Below are positions 36,311-45,461 of a DNA stretch of 64,000 nucleotides, one piece after another (position 1 is the first letter of the stretch; every line of letters starts with the position of its first letter). The notes below the pieces were generated by a model. The model did no database searches. It had not been told where the DNA came from and saw nothing but the letters and a program-made list of their open reading frames with translations. Source of the stretch: Paenibacillus rhizosphaerae (GTDB taxonomy: Bacteria > Bacillota > Bacilli > Paenibacillales > Paenibacillaceae); NCBI RefSeq assembly GCF_014192015.1, contig NZ_JACHXJ010000006.1:372001-436000 (forward strand), in the 5' to 3' direction. Both the position numbers and the translations under genes were made by a program.

Positions 36311-36788
36311 TTATTTGGAAAATATGGACCGATTCTCTTCCGAGCTTTGGATTGCAATTCTTCGTGATAAACGAGCTAACACAACGTCCACTCTCCTTAA
36401 CAACATCTTAAGATGAGCGGATTGGATTGGTTGAAGGAAAGCAGTATCCTTGAAACTTTCTAAATAATGAACGGAATGAATAAACAACACAGTATCCAAA
36501 TTAGGGCCAGACTCCTCAGCTGTGAGCTGAGCTATATCATCCAAGGATAGTGAATGAGGAAGAGAAGTCAAATTGTTTTCTTTTATATACAGCGCCATCA
36601 ACATGGACTCCAATGCTCGATAACCTAAACACAATGATAATATGAGCCGAGGATTGGTGTATCAAACGAAATGCCGAATCCATATAAATCTGTGAGCGAT
36701 CAAGTAATTTATTAATAATTCTCGCCTGAACAGCCACGTTTCTCTGTAAGCTTGACGTCTTATTCATCGTAACCGTGCCATTATCCAT
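36311..36788 (-). pseudogene. HEPN-like protein broken by a frameshift
   Basis: Two overlapping minus-strand frames make one protein if joined near 36630. The N-terminal part is IINKLLDRSQIYMDSAFRLI HQS. The C-terminal part is CLGYRALESMLMALYIKENN, then LTSLPHSLSLDDIAQLTAEE. The CxGYRALESMLxALYIKENN and HSxxLxxL pattern resembles HEPN domains, which are often toxin or RNase components. The one-base shift suggests inactivation, but a sequencing error is not excluded. It is divergent from the XRE regulator. Confidence 0.5.
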
Positions 36789-36909
36789 GGAGGTTGAATG
36801 CTTATCCACATATTTCAGCTCCCACTTGGGTTATTTGAACGACTCATATTGAAAACATTGCCTCGGATGTTATTAATTCGTGGATCGTGGAGATACTTAT
36901 ATTTATCAG

Positions 36910-36966
36910 TATACACCAAATTAATACCTATAGGTATTATTTTCAATATTCAAACACTGGTGTATA
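36910..36966. promoter_or_regulatory. Nested dyad operator upstream of the XRE gene
   Basis: TATACACCA (36910-36918) and TGGTGTATA (36958-36966) are exact complements. Between them lies the perfect palindrome AATACCTATAGGTATT (36923-36938). The element is 44 to 100 bases upstream of the XRE start and between divergent genes, so it is a likely self-regulated operator. Confidence 0.6.
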
Positions 36967-37009
36967 GGTGTTGTAATTTTATCTACACTTTTTAGTAGTG
37001 AGGTGTGGA

Positions 37010-37354
37010 ATGATGACGGATAAAGAGATCCTTCTTAGATTAGGTGCTCGTCTACGTGATTTGAGAAAAGAAAAGGGATTAACGCAAGAATCTCTCGGGG
37101 AAAAAGGCGGGTTTCATTTCTCATATATCGGGCAAATCGAGCGCGGAGAAAAAAACGTGGCTCTGTTAAATCTTGCAAAGATTGCTGAGGCATTAGAGGT
37201 AGATATATCACAACTCTTCACCTATACCAGTGTAGAGAGTAACGAAGAGTCGCAAGCTGATCTTCAAGAAATAATGCATATGCTCGAACAACAAAATCCT
37301 CAGCAGATCGCTATGGCAAAGAATGTGTTAAAAGCGATCTTTAATCATAAGTAA
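37010..37354 (+). CDS. XRE family transcriptional regulator
   Basis: 114 residues. The helix-turn-helix occupies about residues 8-62: LGARLRDLRKEKGLTQESLG, then GFHFSYIGQIERGEKNVALL, then KIAEALEVDISQLF. The short C-terminal tail is Glu/Gln-rich. Proteins of this size often control defence genes or restriction systems (C-protein-like). It stands at the left edge of the defence island, divergent from the HEPN-like remnant. GAGGTGTGG precedes ATG 37010. Confidence 0.9.
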   Translation: MMTDKEILLRLGARLRDLRKEKGLTQESLGEKGGFHFSYIGQIERGEKNVALLNLAKIAEALEVDISQLFTYTSVESNEESQADLQEIMHMLEQQNPQQIAMAKNVLKAIFNHK

Positions 37355-37369
37355 ATTATCTAACGTAGT

Positions 37370-37406
37370 AAAAAAGCTGATTGGAATTCTCCAATCAGCT
37401 TTTTTA
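37370..37406. terminator. Terminator after the XRE gene
   Basis: AAAAAGCTGATTGG and CCAATCAGCTTTTTT form a 14-base stem with a 6-base loop and a six-base T-run. A-tracts at the left allow use from both sides; the convergent RES-domain gene ends 75 bases away. Confidence 0.85.
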
Positions 37407-37481
37407 TGCATTCATAATGGATAAAGTAATAAGGCTGTTATTGAGAATATAGACCGTACCAATTCATAAACACGAACCCAT

Positions 37482-38705
37482 TCAATCAACATCATTGACA
37501 GAAGCCAACTCGTAGCTGTCTAAAAATTCTTCGTACATCCCAAACTGAGTCTTGGAGTAGATACTATCCATTGGACTAATTCCAATGATCATTTCACCTC
37601 GTGGCAAAATATCTTTCTTTTCTAAAATCAACTTACCACTACTCTCGATCTTTTTCTCGACCAATGGTATGGAATTAAGATTAAAAATTTGCCATGGGGC
37701 AGATTCCGTCAATTGAAACATAGATATTAGACTTGAACAATACCCTTCCTTTTTAGAACTTTTTACAGGGATGACTATATTCTGATTGAGCAGATAATTC
37801 TCTTTATTGTGAAAAGTATTAACAGAAAAATAACAAATACCCTGAAACTCACTATGGTTAGAGACCCATTGTAACAGCAATTGAGGCACTATGTATTCGG
37901 GTTTGAAGGAATCGTTCGTATTCTTAACCTTAATAGAACAACTGCATATTATTGGCCATAAAATTATGTAGGTTTCCAAAAGAATTTTCAAATCCTCTAC
38001 ATCCTTATCATTTAATGCGCTTTTATTCTTTTTACGAACATATGCCCTATATTTATATTCTTGACTGATTTCATGTGCAAACATTTTAGGAGTTATTCCG
38101 AAATACAAAATATTGACTTTCCCCTTATATTTTTCGGAAAATTGGTATTTAGAACCATGAACTGCATAAAGATCAGGTCTTTTTAACTCTTCCCAGCATA
38201 CATAAATGGACCCCCCTAAATACAGACAAGGCAATCCCGGTATGCTATATCTTTGAGTAGTTGCTAAACCACGTTTATCAAAAGGGATATGGAACATCTC
38301 ACTTCTCTTATAACTTTTATTAAGTCCAACTCGCATTCTATACAAAGTGTTCGGAACCATATCTCTGAATGACTTTGCCTGAAGAATTTTATCTTTTACA
38401 ACATTCAAACCTGATTCTAAAAAATCATAAGCTTTGGCAGGTTGCCCAGAGTAATAAGCATCCAAGCTCTTCTCTATATATTCAGATAGTGTTCTCGTTT
38501 TCAACTTATGACTATCAGAAAAACGGGGGAGTTTAACTAACATCTCTTGATATTGGTTTAATAATTTATGAATTAATTCCGGAAAAAAATCTTCATCCTT
38601 TTGTTGAATAATCGGAAGGTCTACTGTTTTATGCGACAAAAAATCAAGATATTCTAAGATATCATCATGCATTATTTTGTATTCGTCCAAAATACCAATT
38701 CCCAT
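37482..38705 (-). CDS. RES-domain protein, candidate NAD-targeting effector
   Basis: 407 residues. An N-terminal helical region of about 115 residues precedes a RES-like domain: LYRMRVG near 122-128, FHIPFDKRGLATTQRYSIPG, then LPCLYLGGSIYVCWEEL. RES domains (as in MbcT and ParT toxins) carry conserved Arg, Glu and Ser residues; the Arg in LYRMR and the Glu in CWEEL are visible, while the Ser is less certain (FSVN). Those toxins break NAD+ by phosphorolysis or use it for ADP-ribosylation. Its position at the end of a defence operon suggests an abortive-infection effector, which is inference. Confidence 0.65.
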   Translation of the reverse strand: MGIGILDEYKIMHDDILEYLDFLSHKTVDLPIIQQKDEDFFPELIHKLLNQYQEMLVKLPRFSDSHKLKTRTLSEYIEKSLDAYYSGQPAKAYDFLESGLNVVKDKILQAKSFRDMVPNTLYRMRVGLNKSYKRSEMFHIPFDKRGLATTQRYSIPGLPCLYLGGSIYVCWEELKRPDLYAVHGSKYQFSEKYKGKVNILYFGITPKMFAHEISQEYKYRAYVRKKNKSALNDKDVEDLKILLETYIILWPIICSCSIKVKNTNDSFKPEYIVPQLLLQWVSNHSEFQGICYFSVNTFHNKENYLLNQNIVIPVKSSKKEGYCSSLISMFQLTESAPWQIFNLNSIPLVEKKIESSGKLILEKKDILPRGEMIIGISPMDSIYSKTQFGMYEEFLDSYELASVNDVD

Positions 38706-38885
38706 TTTCGATGTCTCCTATAATTCGTATGATTTGATCTGCACTATTAAGTCATCGGATATTTAAGTGATAACTCACAAAAATTTTATTAAGTCTTCAA
38801 ATTGAGATACAATGACGCATCGCCATATCTCAACGTATATAGTTATATGTCACTTGGGTATTTGTGTTCCACTTAGACATTATTA

Positions 38886-41303
38886 TTATTCCATCCCCCG
38901 AATCCCCAACACCCGCTTCGCCAAATCCACCTTCTCATGATCCAGCTCCACCTTCACCGAACCTGTGCGTCTCTGCTCACGCCATTTGATGATATCCTCT
39001 TCTGTCTCTAATTTTAGCTCAGCAATTTCCGCAGCCCGGTCAAAGATGTATTTAGATGTATACAACGCCGTATAAATCCCCCGCCCACCAGGAACGATCG
39101 GTTGGTCCCGCTTAATCCAATGGTCGATCGTAAATTTGACGTATAGCTTCTCTTCCGAACCTCTCCTCGCAGGACGCTCGGTGATTTCTTTGCGTCGTAG
39201 AACCTTCCAATCCACAATGCGCCCATACCAATGGATACCGGTCTCCCCAGTAGAAGCAAACTTCCCTTTCGATTGATAGAGCGCAATATATTCGATCTGC
39301 GTTAGGATCTTGTGATCCGTGATGTTTTCAAGCGGCATATGGTAGAACTTAAGCTCCAGCGCCTGCTCCAATTGATAAGGCTCTCGCAGCGAGCCTACTA
39401 GCACATTCTTGCCTTCCATCTTATCCTGGTAATAACTCTTCGTGCCTCGTGGTCTTGTGGAGCGTTCGTAAGCTTTTTCCGGACTGTCCATAATGATCTC
39501 ATCCAAGAAAGCTTCCATCAGACGGGTCGAGTTAGGCAGAAACGGAAAGGCCCCTACGTTTACGAGTTCGATGCTTTTATAAAAACGGTGCTCCCGAAAT
39601 TGCTCCTCATCATGGTATGGAAAGAGCACATACGCTCCAAACATGCTCCGTTCATACTCTCGGTCTCGCCCTTCCCCATCCGCGTACACAATCGCGTCCC
39701 GGTATCGATGCATGGTGTTGATATCGTCTTCCTCCGGACCGGGCTGCCTGTATTTATCATAATAGGGGGTCCCCTCGTATGCCTGGTTCAAACGATATTT
39801 CGCGTCAAAAATATACTTGTACTCTACCGCAGCCTCATTTTTCTTTAGCGTCAGCACATTATCCGGCCTCTGGCCAAGTGTCTCGCTCTTATCACCTTTC
39901 GGAAGGGCATTGTAATAAAGGGTGAATATCTCCCCGTTCTTAGGGTTACGATATATCATTTTGGCTTTCGCAGACTTGTCCAATGTCACAAAAATCCCGT
40001 TCCGCTGGACCTTGATGATATCTTGCTTAAGAAGCTCGTACTTCTGGCTGAGAAGGTCGTGAATTTTCAGGAAGCACCAATACTCATACAGCTGCGCCAA
40101 GTCTTTCATCGAGAGCCGGAACAGGTCGCTTTGGATCGATAGGCCCTTCATCAGCATCAAATAATTGCGATATACTTCACGGTACCCCGGCGCCATCTGC
40201 AACACTAAGGACACCGAGAGCTGCTTCATTCCGCCTACGTTGAGAAAATCGAGCTTCAGAAGCCGCTGCAATTGATTCTGCATCGAGTCGATTCGCTTCA
40301 TCAGAAGAGGATCCTGCATCCGCGTTTTTCCCGAAAGTTTAGATTTCAGGTCCTTCAATTTGCTCGATATGCGTTCGAGAACCCACCGCACAAAACGATT
40401 CTCCAACGTGTCATATTGAATCCGCCGTTTCGTCTCCAACGCATGGCTGGGATATAACGTTTGCCCGTTGATGGGAATAAATCCGATCTTGTCTTCGGGT
40501 CTAAGGAACTGAGGATGCTTCGTCAGATAAGCGATGTTCTCCTTCCCGGTCTTCTTTACTCTAGCTGCCTCGACCCTTCTCATCTCTTTCTCTAACCTGT
40601 AGTTAGGCGAAGTTTCTATTCGAGCCACGGCCTGGACAAGCTGGTCAAATACATGCTGCAAAATCGCAAAAAACTCCGTCAAGCTCTGATGTTTCGTTTC
40701 TTTTAACCCGGATAAATGGTACGTCTTCCGCAGAAAATCAAAGGACAAGTTATAGATCTGCCGATTCACATCGTTTAGAATCATTTGGTAATCTTGTTTG
40801 TAATCCATTTTGGAGGGAAAGATCTCAAGTTGCAGTTGAAAAATCGCCTCCCCACTCAGCCGAAGCTCCAGATCGGTTAGCCCTACTTCATTCTGAAAGT
40901 TCAGGATCCCCGACAGGATCGTCAGACCCAGCGGCTTAATCGCCTGTCTTACGCTAGCATTATCGTGATGAAAGGTCATCGCCAGCGTCTGCTTCTTTTC
41001 GACCACAAGTTCATACGACTGCGTTTCGAAAAATAGAGGCCAACTTCGCTCTCCCACCTGCCATGAGTTAAGCTCCCCTTGTTCCGGTGAGAATATCGAA
41101 ATTTGCTCGATCTGAAGTTTACTAGACAGAGAGCGAACCAGTAGACTGGTATCAACCCATTCCCCATCTTGGCGGCGATGCAACTGCAATGACTCCACCG
41201 TAGAGTGATAAGGCTTGCCTTGAATATACAAATTGAAGAGGTTGGTCTCGATGCGCAGCAATTCCACGCTCTGATTAAGAGAGCCAGTAAGAGGTGAATC
41301 CAT
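38886..41303 (-). CDS. DUF2357 / PD-(D/E)XK nuclease-like McrC partner
   Basis: 805 residues. A beta-rich N-terminal half is followed by a coiled-coil region and a C-terminal PD-(D/E)XK nuclease-like core: RPDNVL at 479-484 and YIFDAKYRL around 498-505, giving Asp481 and Asp500-x-Lys502. This is the DUF2357/DUF524-type protein encoded next to McrB-like GTPases, taking the place of McrC. A 180-residue tail ends in DLAKRVLGIRGME. It overlaps the McrB-like gene by 29 bases, a strong sign of a joint complex. It should cut foreign, probably modified, DNA when the AAA+ partner is active. Confidence 0.8.
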   Translation of the reverse strand: MDSPLTGSLNQSVELLRIETNLFNLYIQGKPYHSTVESLQLHRRQDGEWVDTSLLVRSLSSKLQIEQISIFSPEQGELNSWQVGERSWPLFFETQSYELVVEKKQTLAMTFHHDNASVRQAIKPLGLTILSGILNFQNEVGLTDLELRLSGEAIFQLQLEIFPSKMDYKQDYQMILNDVNRQIYNLSFDFLRKTYHLSGLKETKHQSLTEFFAILQHVFDQLVQAVARIETSPNYRLEKEMRRVEAARVKKTGKENIAYLTKHPQFLRPEDKIGFIPINGQTLYPSHALETKRRIQYDTLENRFVRWVLERISSKLKDLKSKLSGKTRMQDPLLMKRIDSMQNQLQRLLKLDFLNVGGMKQLSVSLVLQMAPGYREVYRNYLMLMKGLSIQSDLFRLSMKDLAQLYEYWCFLKIHDLLSQKYELLKQDIIKVQRNGIFVTLDKSAKAKMIYRNPKNGEIFTLYYNALPKGDKSETLGQRPDNVLTLKKNEAAVEYKYIFDAKYRLNQAYEGTPYYDKYRQPGPEEDDINTMHRYRDAIVYADGEGRDREYERSMFGAYVLFPYHDEEQFREHRFYKSIELVNVGAFPFLPNSTRLMEAFLDEIIMDSPEKAYERSTRPRGTKSYYQDKMEGKNVLVGSLREPYQLEQALELKFYHMPLENITDHKILTQIEYIALYQSKGKFASTGETGIHWYGRIVDWKVLRRKEITERPARRGSEEKLYVKFTIDHWIKRDQPIVPGGRGIYTALYTSKYIFDRAAEIAELKLETEEDIIKWREQRRTGSVKVELDHEKVDLAKRVLGIRGME

Positions 41304-43239
41304 CTTCTTCTAACCTCCGCAGCATAAAGGCGATTTTCCTGGCGCTAAGTGGATGTTTAGCCTTCTTTTCTTCTTGATCGTCATTCCATTCTTGGTCGAT
41401 GTTAGACGCATCTTCCATGAGATCGGAGAACGAAGAGAGCTTTCTTCCTAGTGCCCCCTCTAGAAGCTTTAATAGGACCCGTTTCACGGATAAACTGCTC
41501 CCCTGAACGCGTGGTAAGATTTTCTGCAACAACTGTAGATCAAAAGCTTCGTCGGGAGTAAGTAATTCATAGCGTTGATTGTAAACCATATAAAAACAAA
41601 TCGAATCCCGAATTCGGAATCCCACATGGGAATGGATCTCTTCTAAAATATGATTGATCCTGACCAACTTCTCCGTCGTCGTGTGAACCAAATCCGTATA
41701 ATCGGCATACACGTCAACCAACTGCAGATACTCGCTTCGCAGAAACGAGTTGTGCACGGGAAGCAGCGTCTCCTCTTCTTGCAGCGCAAGGCTCGGATAT
41801 TGCTGGAGATCAATATAGTTAAACTCGATCGTGTTCGCGCGGTCCAGTACCTTTTTGCTAAAAGGATGCGTCGTCTCGTCCATGTTCACTGTACCAATCA
41901 AATACACGTTATCTGGTATGGATAAGTCCCCATAAATCGATTGGTCCTCCGGTAGCAAGGACTCACGGTTGATAAGCTTGGACGTGACAATCCGATCTTG
42001 CTTCCACTCCTGCGTCTCAATCACGCTGAGTACATCGCTGAAGTAGTACTCCACCCGAGCCAAATTCATCTCATCCAGACAGATAAAATATGGTTTATGC
42101 TGATTCGCCGGTTGAGAAGCTTCAACGAGTACCTCAGCTAAACGACCGGGCCGGAATGCACCCGATAAGTCTTTGTATCCTAATAAATCCGAAGGATCGC
42201 TCCAGTCCGGCCGTACTGGGATCAGGGTAAACTGGCGGTTATCCCCCGTAGCGCCTAACCCTTCAGCAAATAGCTTAACGAGCTTGGTTTTGCCGGTACC
42301 CGATACTCCGGCCAAGATGACGAAAGGCTTGGTTTTTAAAGAAAGGTAGAAGTTCTCAATCAGTTTGTTGGGATATAGGAAGCCATGATTATTAATATAT
42401 TTTTTTATTTTTTGTAAAACACCAGTAATTTGATCGTCATCTTTCTTGTAATTAAATGTTTCCTTTTCAATAAACTCACCATCTATTTTTGTTTCATTAT
42501 CCTTTAAGTGTAACTGTTCCCAGATTGGACGAAACAAATGAAAATAGTGAAATAGCTTAGCGTCCAAAGCAAATCCATCATTCAGAATCTCATCCGGTTT
42601 AAAGAACTTAGTTAATCCGGTCTTCGCACCACCTTTCGTCTGAATATAAGATATGTAACTCTCAATATCCTTTATTTTTTCTCCTGAACTTAACCATTCA
42701 GAGGTTATCACAAACCCCTCTTCTTGTAATAACTGTAAAACTATCGATTTGTATTGCTCTTCCATAAGAATGTTGATAAAGCGTTGTTCAAGTGCCTTCA
42801 TTTGTGTCTCTTTCTTCTCTTTAAAATAAGCATCAATTCTACCTGTTGAGGAGCCCCCTGAACCAAAACAAAAAGTAACTTCTAGAAGATCTTTTTGAAA
42901 TACCCATGAATATTGAAAACTGTAGGATTTATCTGCATAAATGGAGATGCCAGACCAAAGATAATTCTTCGGTTGGTTACCATAAGGTGTAGGACTACCT
43001 ATTCTTGCTTCGATAATATGGTCATCACTTAGTTGATTACTATATATAAATGAACGAGCAAATTCAGCAGCCACATTGTTATAGCTTTTAAGGGTATCTT
43101 CATTTTGTCTCCGCAATTCAGTCATTAATAATTTCTTTTCGTTCAATGTTTTATCTTCTTTTTGAATTTTCTTAACAGCTTTAGAAATTTTGTTGTAAGT
43201 TACAAACAACTCTGAATCGATTATTGAGTTTATACTCAT
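41275..43239 (-). CDS. McrB-like AAA+ GTPase
   Basis: 654 residues. An N-terminal region of about 290 residues has a DUF3578-like or DNA-sensing character (DDHIIEARIGSPTPYGNQPKN then YLWSGISIYADKSYSFQYSW). The AAA+ core has Walker A AGVSGTGKT (310-318), Walker B YFICLDEMNLARVEYYF (384-400) and the McrB-type GTVNMDETTH (449-458). McrB proteins hydrolyse GTP and move DNA to the McrC nuclease. The next gene overlaps it. GAGGTGG lies upstream of the ATG. A hairpin 140 bases upstream suggests that it starts a transcription unit separate from the receiver-domain gene. Confidence 0.88.
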   Translation of the reverse strand: MSINSIIDSELFVTYNKISKAVKKIQKEDKTLNEKKLLMTELRRQNEDTLKSYNNVAAEFARSFIYSNQLSDDHIIEARIGSPTPYGNQPKNYLWSGISIYADKSYSFQYSWVFQKDLLEVTFCFGSGGSSTGRIDAYFKEKKETQMKALEQRFINILMEEQYKSIVLQLLQEEGFVITSEWLSSGEKIKDIESYISYIQTKGGAKTGLTKFFKPDEILNDGFALDAKLFHYFHLFRPIWEQLHLKDNETKIDGEFIEKETFNYKKDDDQITGVLQKIKKYINNHGFLYPNKLIENFYLSLKTKPFVILAGVSGTGKTKLVKLFAEGLGATGDNRQFTLIPVRPDWSDPSDLLGYKDLSGAFRPGRLAEVLVEASQPANQHKPYFICLDEMNLARVEYYFSDVLSVIETQEWKQDRIVTSKLINRESLLPEDQSIYGDLSIPDNVYLIGTVNMDETTHPFSKKVLDRANTIEFNYIDLQQYPSLALQEEETLLPVHNSFLRSEYLQLVDVYADYTDLVHTTTEKLVRINHILEEIHSHVGFRIRDSICFYMVYNQRYELLTPDEAFDLQLLQKILPRVQGSSLSVKRVLLKLLEGALGRKLSSFSDLMEDASNIDQEWNDDQEEKKAKHPLSARKIAFMLRRLEEDGFTSYWLS

Positions 43240-43381
43240 TGATGAATTACCACCTCAAACATATAAATAATTTTTATTTTTAGTAATTTCCAATAAATTT
43301 TTGTCTGATAAACCCATACAGTAAGAATACTTCACTTCTGGTCTACTATGTAATCTAATCGATCTCATTATATGAAAAGAA

Positions 43382-43409
43382 GCCGGACTATTAATTCCGG
43401 CGTTTTTTT
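43382..43409. terminator. Terminator between the receiver-domain and McrB-like genes
   Basis: GCCGGA and TCCGGC form a 6-base stem around 8 bases, followed on the plus strand by GTTTTTTT and on the minus strand by TTCTTTT. The stronger T-run is on the plus strand, where no gene is known, which hints at a small antisense transcript. A minus-strand TATAAT lies just downstream, upstream of the McrB-like gene. Confidence 0.6.
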
Positions 43410-43467
43410 GAGTTACACTATTAATATAGATTCTTTTTTCTTGCAAAAAGAATAATTGACTCAGTAA

Positions 43468-45459
43468 TTAAAGAAAGTTTATAAAATTGTTAATATAATT
43501 AGACTCTTTAAAAAACAGCTCGTCCACCCCTGCTCTGGACTGATATGCAATATATCGATTCAGAACATTTTGAATGTACTCTTTACGTAAATAAAGCAAT
43601 TTTTTTAGCTTCTCTGATTTCACATCATCTTCATGCATAGTAATAACTTCGTAAAAATTCCACTTAATTATTTTAACCTTTTCATCTTCAATAGAAGGAA
43701 CTGCCATATAAAAACAGTTAGGTGTATCGGAATTTTTAAGTCTATCTCCTATAGGGTTGGGTTCGACTCTCCCTAGCAAAAACTTTAAATATGAATCAAC
43801 TTTATTCGTATTAAAAGTATCACAAAACGGTGTAATACATAATAAATAAGTATCATTTGATTCCTGATAATACATTGCACCAGTTTCGATTCGGTCATCT
43901 GTACTATCGTTGAACTTCATCAACTTAGTGAAATTATAAATTTGTTTCTTATATGAATTACTGAACTCAGAATCTTCCCCAAAAAAGGCCGGCCATAAAA
44001 TAAGCAAATTGATTAGTTTCTCTTTATCATCATCAAAATTACTTATGGTAGTCATAAATTCAGTTTTAAAATCTTCAAATGACGTATCTACATATTTTTC
44101 TAAAAGATCAGCATTTATTATGTCTTTTTCCAAAATAATCCTCTTAAACTGACCGCTTACCTTTTTGTTAAAAAAGCTACTTATTTTGTTGTAATTTTCT
44201 TCATTAAACGGATACAGCCTTAACGCATCCCTTAAATCCTCTTGTAACGACTTAACGCCTTTTTCTTTTAGAAACTCATCCCAAAGCATAATAACAAGGA
44301 ATAAATCCCTTTTCATATCAATGTTTTCTACTAACCCGCATATTTCTTCCTCCAAAAGTTGTAAGCCTTGCTGGTGGTTCTGAATTTTGGCAACTAATTG
44401 TGAAACAAACCTTGAATCTCTAAATTGATTAATAAGAGCCTTTTTTGTTGCGGTGTCAGATCCAATTTCTAGGATTAATTTAATAACCTTATCTAAAGGA
44501 AACTCTGATGTTGCAATAGCATTCTTTAAACTCGTTATTTTGTTTTCTACGATAAAATTATATTGATACTTATCGTCCTTATTTTCCATTATAATACCTA
44601 AAAATTTATCAGTTAGAAATCGCGGTATATCGTTTTCCGGAATCTTAGCAGTAATTATTTGAGAAAAAATCACCTTTTCAAATGGGGCGCTAAAATCCAG
44701 CATTGCCCTGCTTATGTTATTATTGATCCTTGCGGCTGTATCCATAAAATGTAGAACTAGGCTTTTATCGGCCAAAAGCTTCTGGGAGATTACCGGGATG
44801 ATTTGCTTTGCCTTAAAATGGTTCTTTGAAATAATAAAACCGAATAATTTATGTCCGGTGTCACTTATATTTTCAAAAAAAACTCCATCCCTCTTTGTTA
44901 TCAAATTTCTGTCACTTAGATATTCCATGATACCGTCAAAGTCATCGGAAGCTGTATATATAACAGCGCACTTTAAACCCTTATCAAAGCTTGTATATTT
45001 CTGTAATATTCCGGAAGCCGCTTCTCCCGGCTCAACAGTCTTGGAATTTTCCAAATCCCAATCAACGATTAGAAGTTTAATTGTTGATAGTAAGTTTGAT
45101 AATACATCCACCTGGGCAACTGGTATTGTTGAATTATATCTGAACGGCGTGGTAACAAATCCCTCTTCCATTAACTCAGTATGATATGACGCCTCTGGTT
45201 GTAATGTATATTTTTTTATAGGTAAGGCTGGAGTTGCTGCCACAGCAGTCTCATTTATACCCGCTTTAATAGAATCCTCTTCCGATCCTATGAGAAGTGC
45301 CGAATTTACTGAATCGTAATCAATATTACTTAAATCTAATTCAGTAGTCTCTTCAAACACCTTGACATCCAAATCCAACTGATCATCTATTATTAATATT
45401 GAATTAAAATAATCCTTAACTATATGATTTACATAGCTTATTTCAGAAGTCGAACTCAT
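43468..45459 (-). CDS. Receiver-domain protein paired with the double-GHKL kinase
   Basis: 663 residues, not a known effector. The N-terminal 220 residues have a receiver-like layout: ILIIDDQLD with the acidic pair Asp25-Asp26, KLLIVDWDLE with the likely phosphoacceptor Asp133 (or 135), AVIYTASDD with Thr169, and FGFIISKNHF with Lys212. The spacing is longer than in a canonical receiver because of a loop of about 80 residues. The rest is helical and Leu/Asp/Lys-rich without recognised motifs. It starts 2 bases after the kinase-like gene stops, with GAGAGGTG inside that gene's last codons, so the two are translationally coupled. Confidence 0.65.
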   Translation of the reverse strand: MSSTSEISYVNHIVKDYFNSILIIDDQLDLDVKVFEETTELDLSNIDYDSVNSALLIGSEEDSIKAGINETAVAATPALPIKKYTLQPEASYHTELMEEGFVTTPFRYNSTIPVAQVDVLSNLLSTIKLLIVDWDLENSKTVEPGEAASGILQKYTSFDKGLKCAVIYTASDDFDGIMEYLSDRNLITKRDGVFFENISDTGHKLFGFIISKNHFKAKQIIPVISQKLLADKSLVLHFMDTAARINNNISRAMLDFSAPFEKVIFSQIITAKIPENDIPRFLTDKFLGIIMENKDDKYQYNFIVENKITSLKNAIATSEFPLDKVIKLILEIGSDTATKKALINQFRDSRFVSQLVAKIQNHQQGLQLLEEEICGLVENIDMKRDLFLVIMLWDEFLKEKGVKSLQEDLRDALRLYPFNEENYNKISSFFNKKVSGQFKRIILEKDIINADLLEKYVDTSFEDFKTEFMTTISNFDDDKEKLINLLILWPAFFGEDSEFSNSYKKQIYNFTKLMKFNDSTDDRIETGAMYYQESNDTYLLCITPFCDTFNTNKVDSYLKFLLGRVEPNPIGDRLKNSDTPNCFYMAVPSIEDEKVKIIKWNFYEVITMHEDDVKSEKLKKLLYLRKEYIQNVLNRYIAYQSRAGVDELFFKESNYINNFINFL

Positions 45460-45461
45460 TT

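Noticed and set aside
43255..43446. 63-codon minus-strand frame between the receiver and McrB-like genes
   Set aside because: It spans a terminator hairpin and has no family match; probably non-coding leader.
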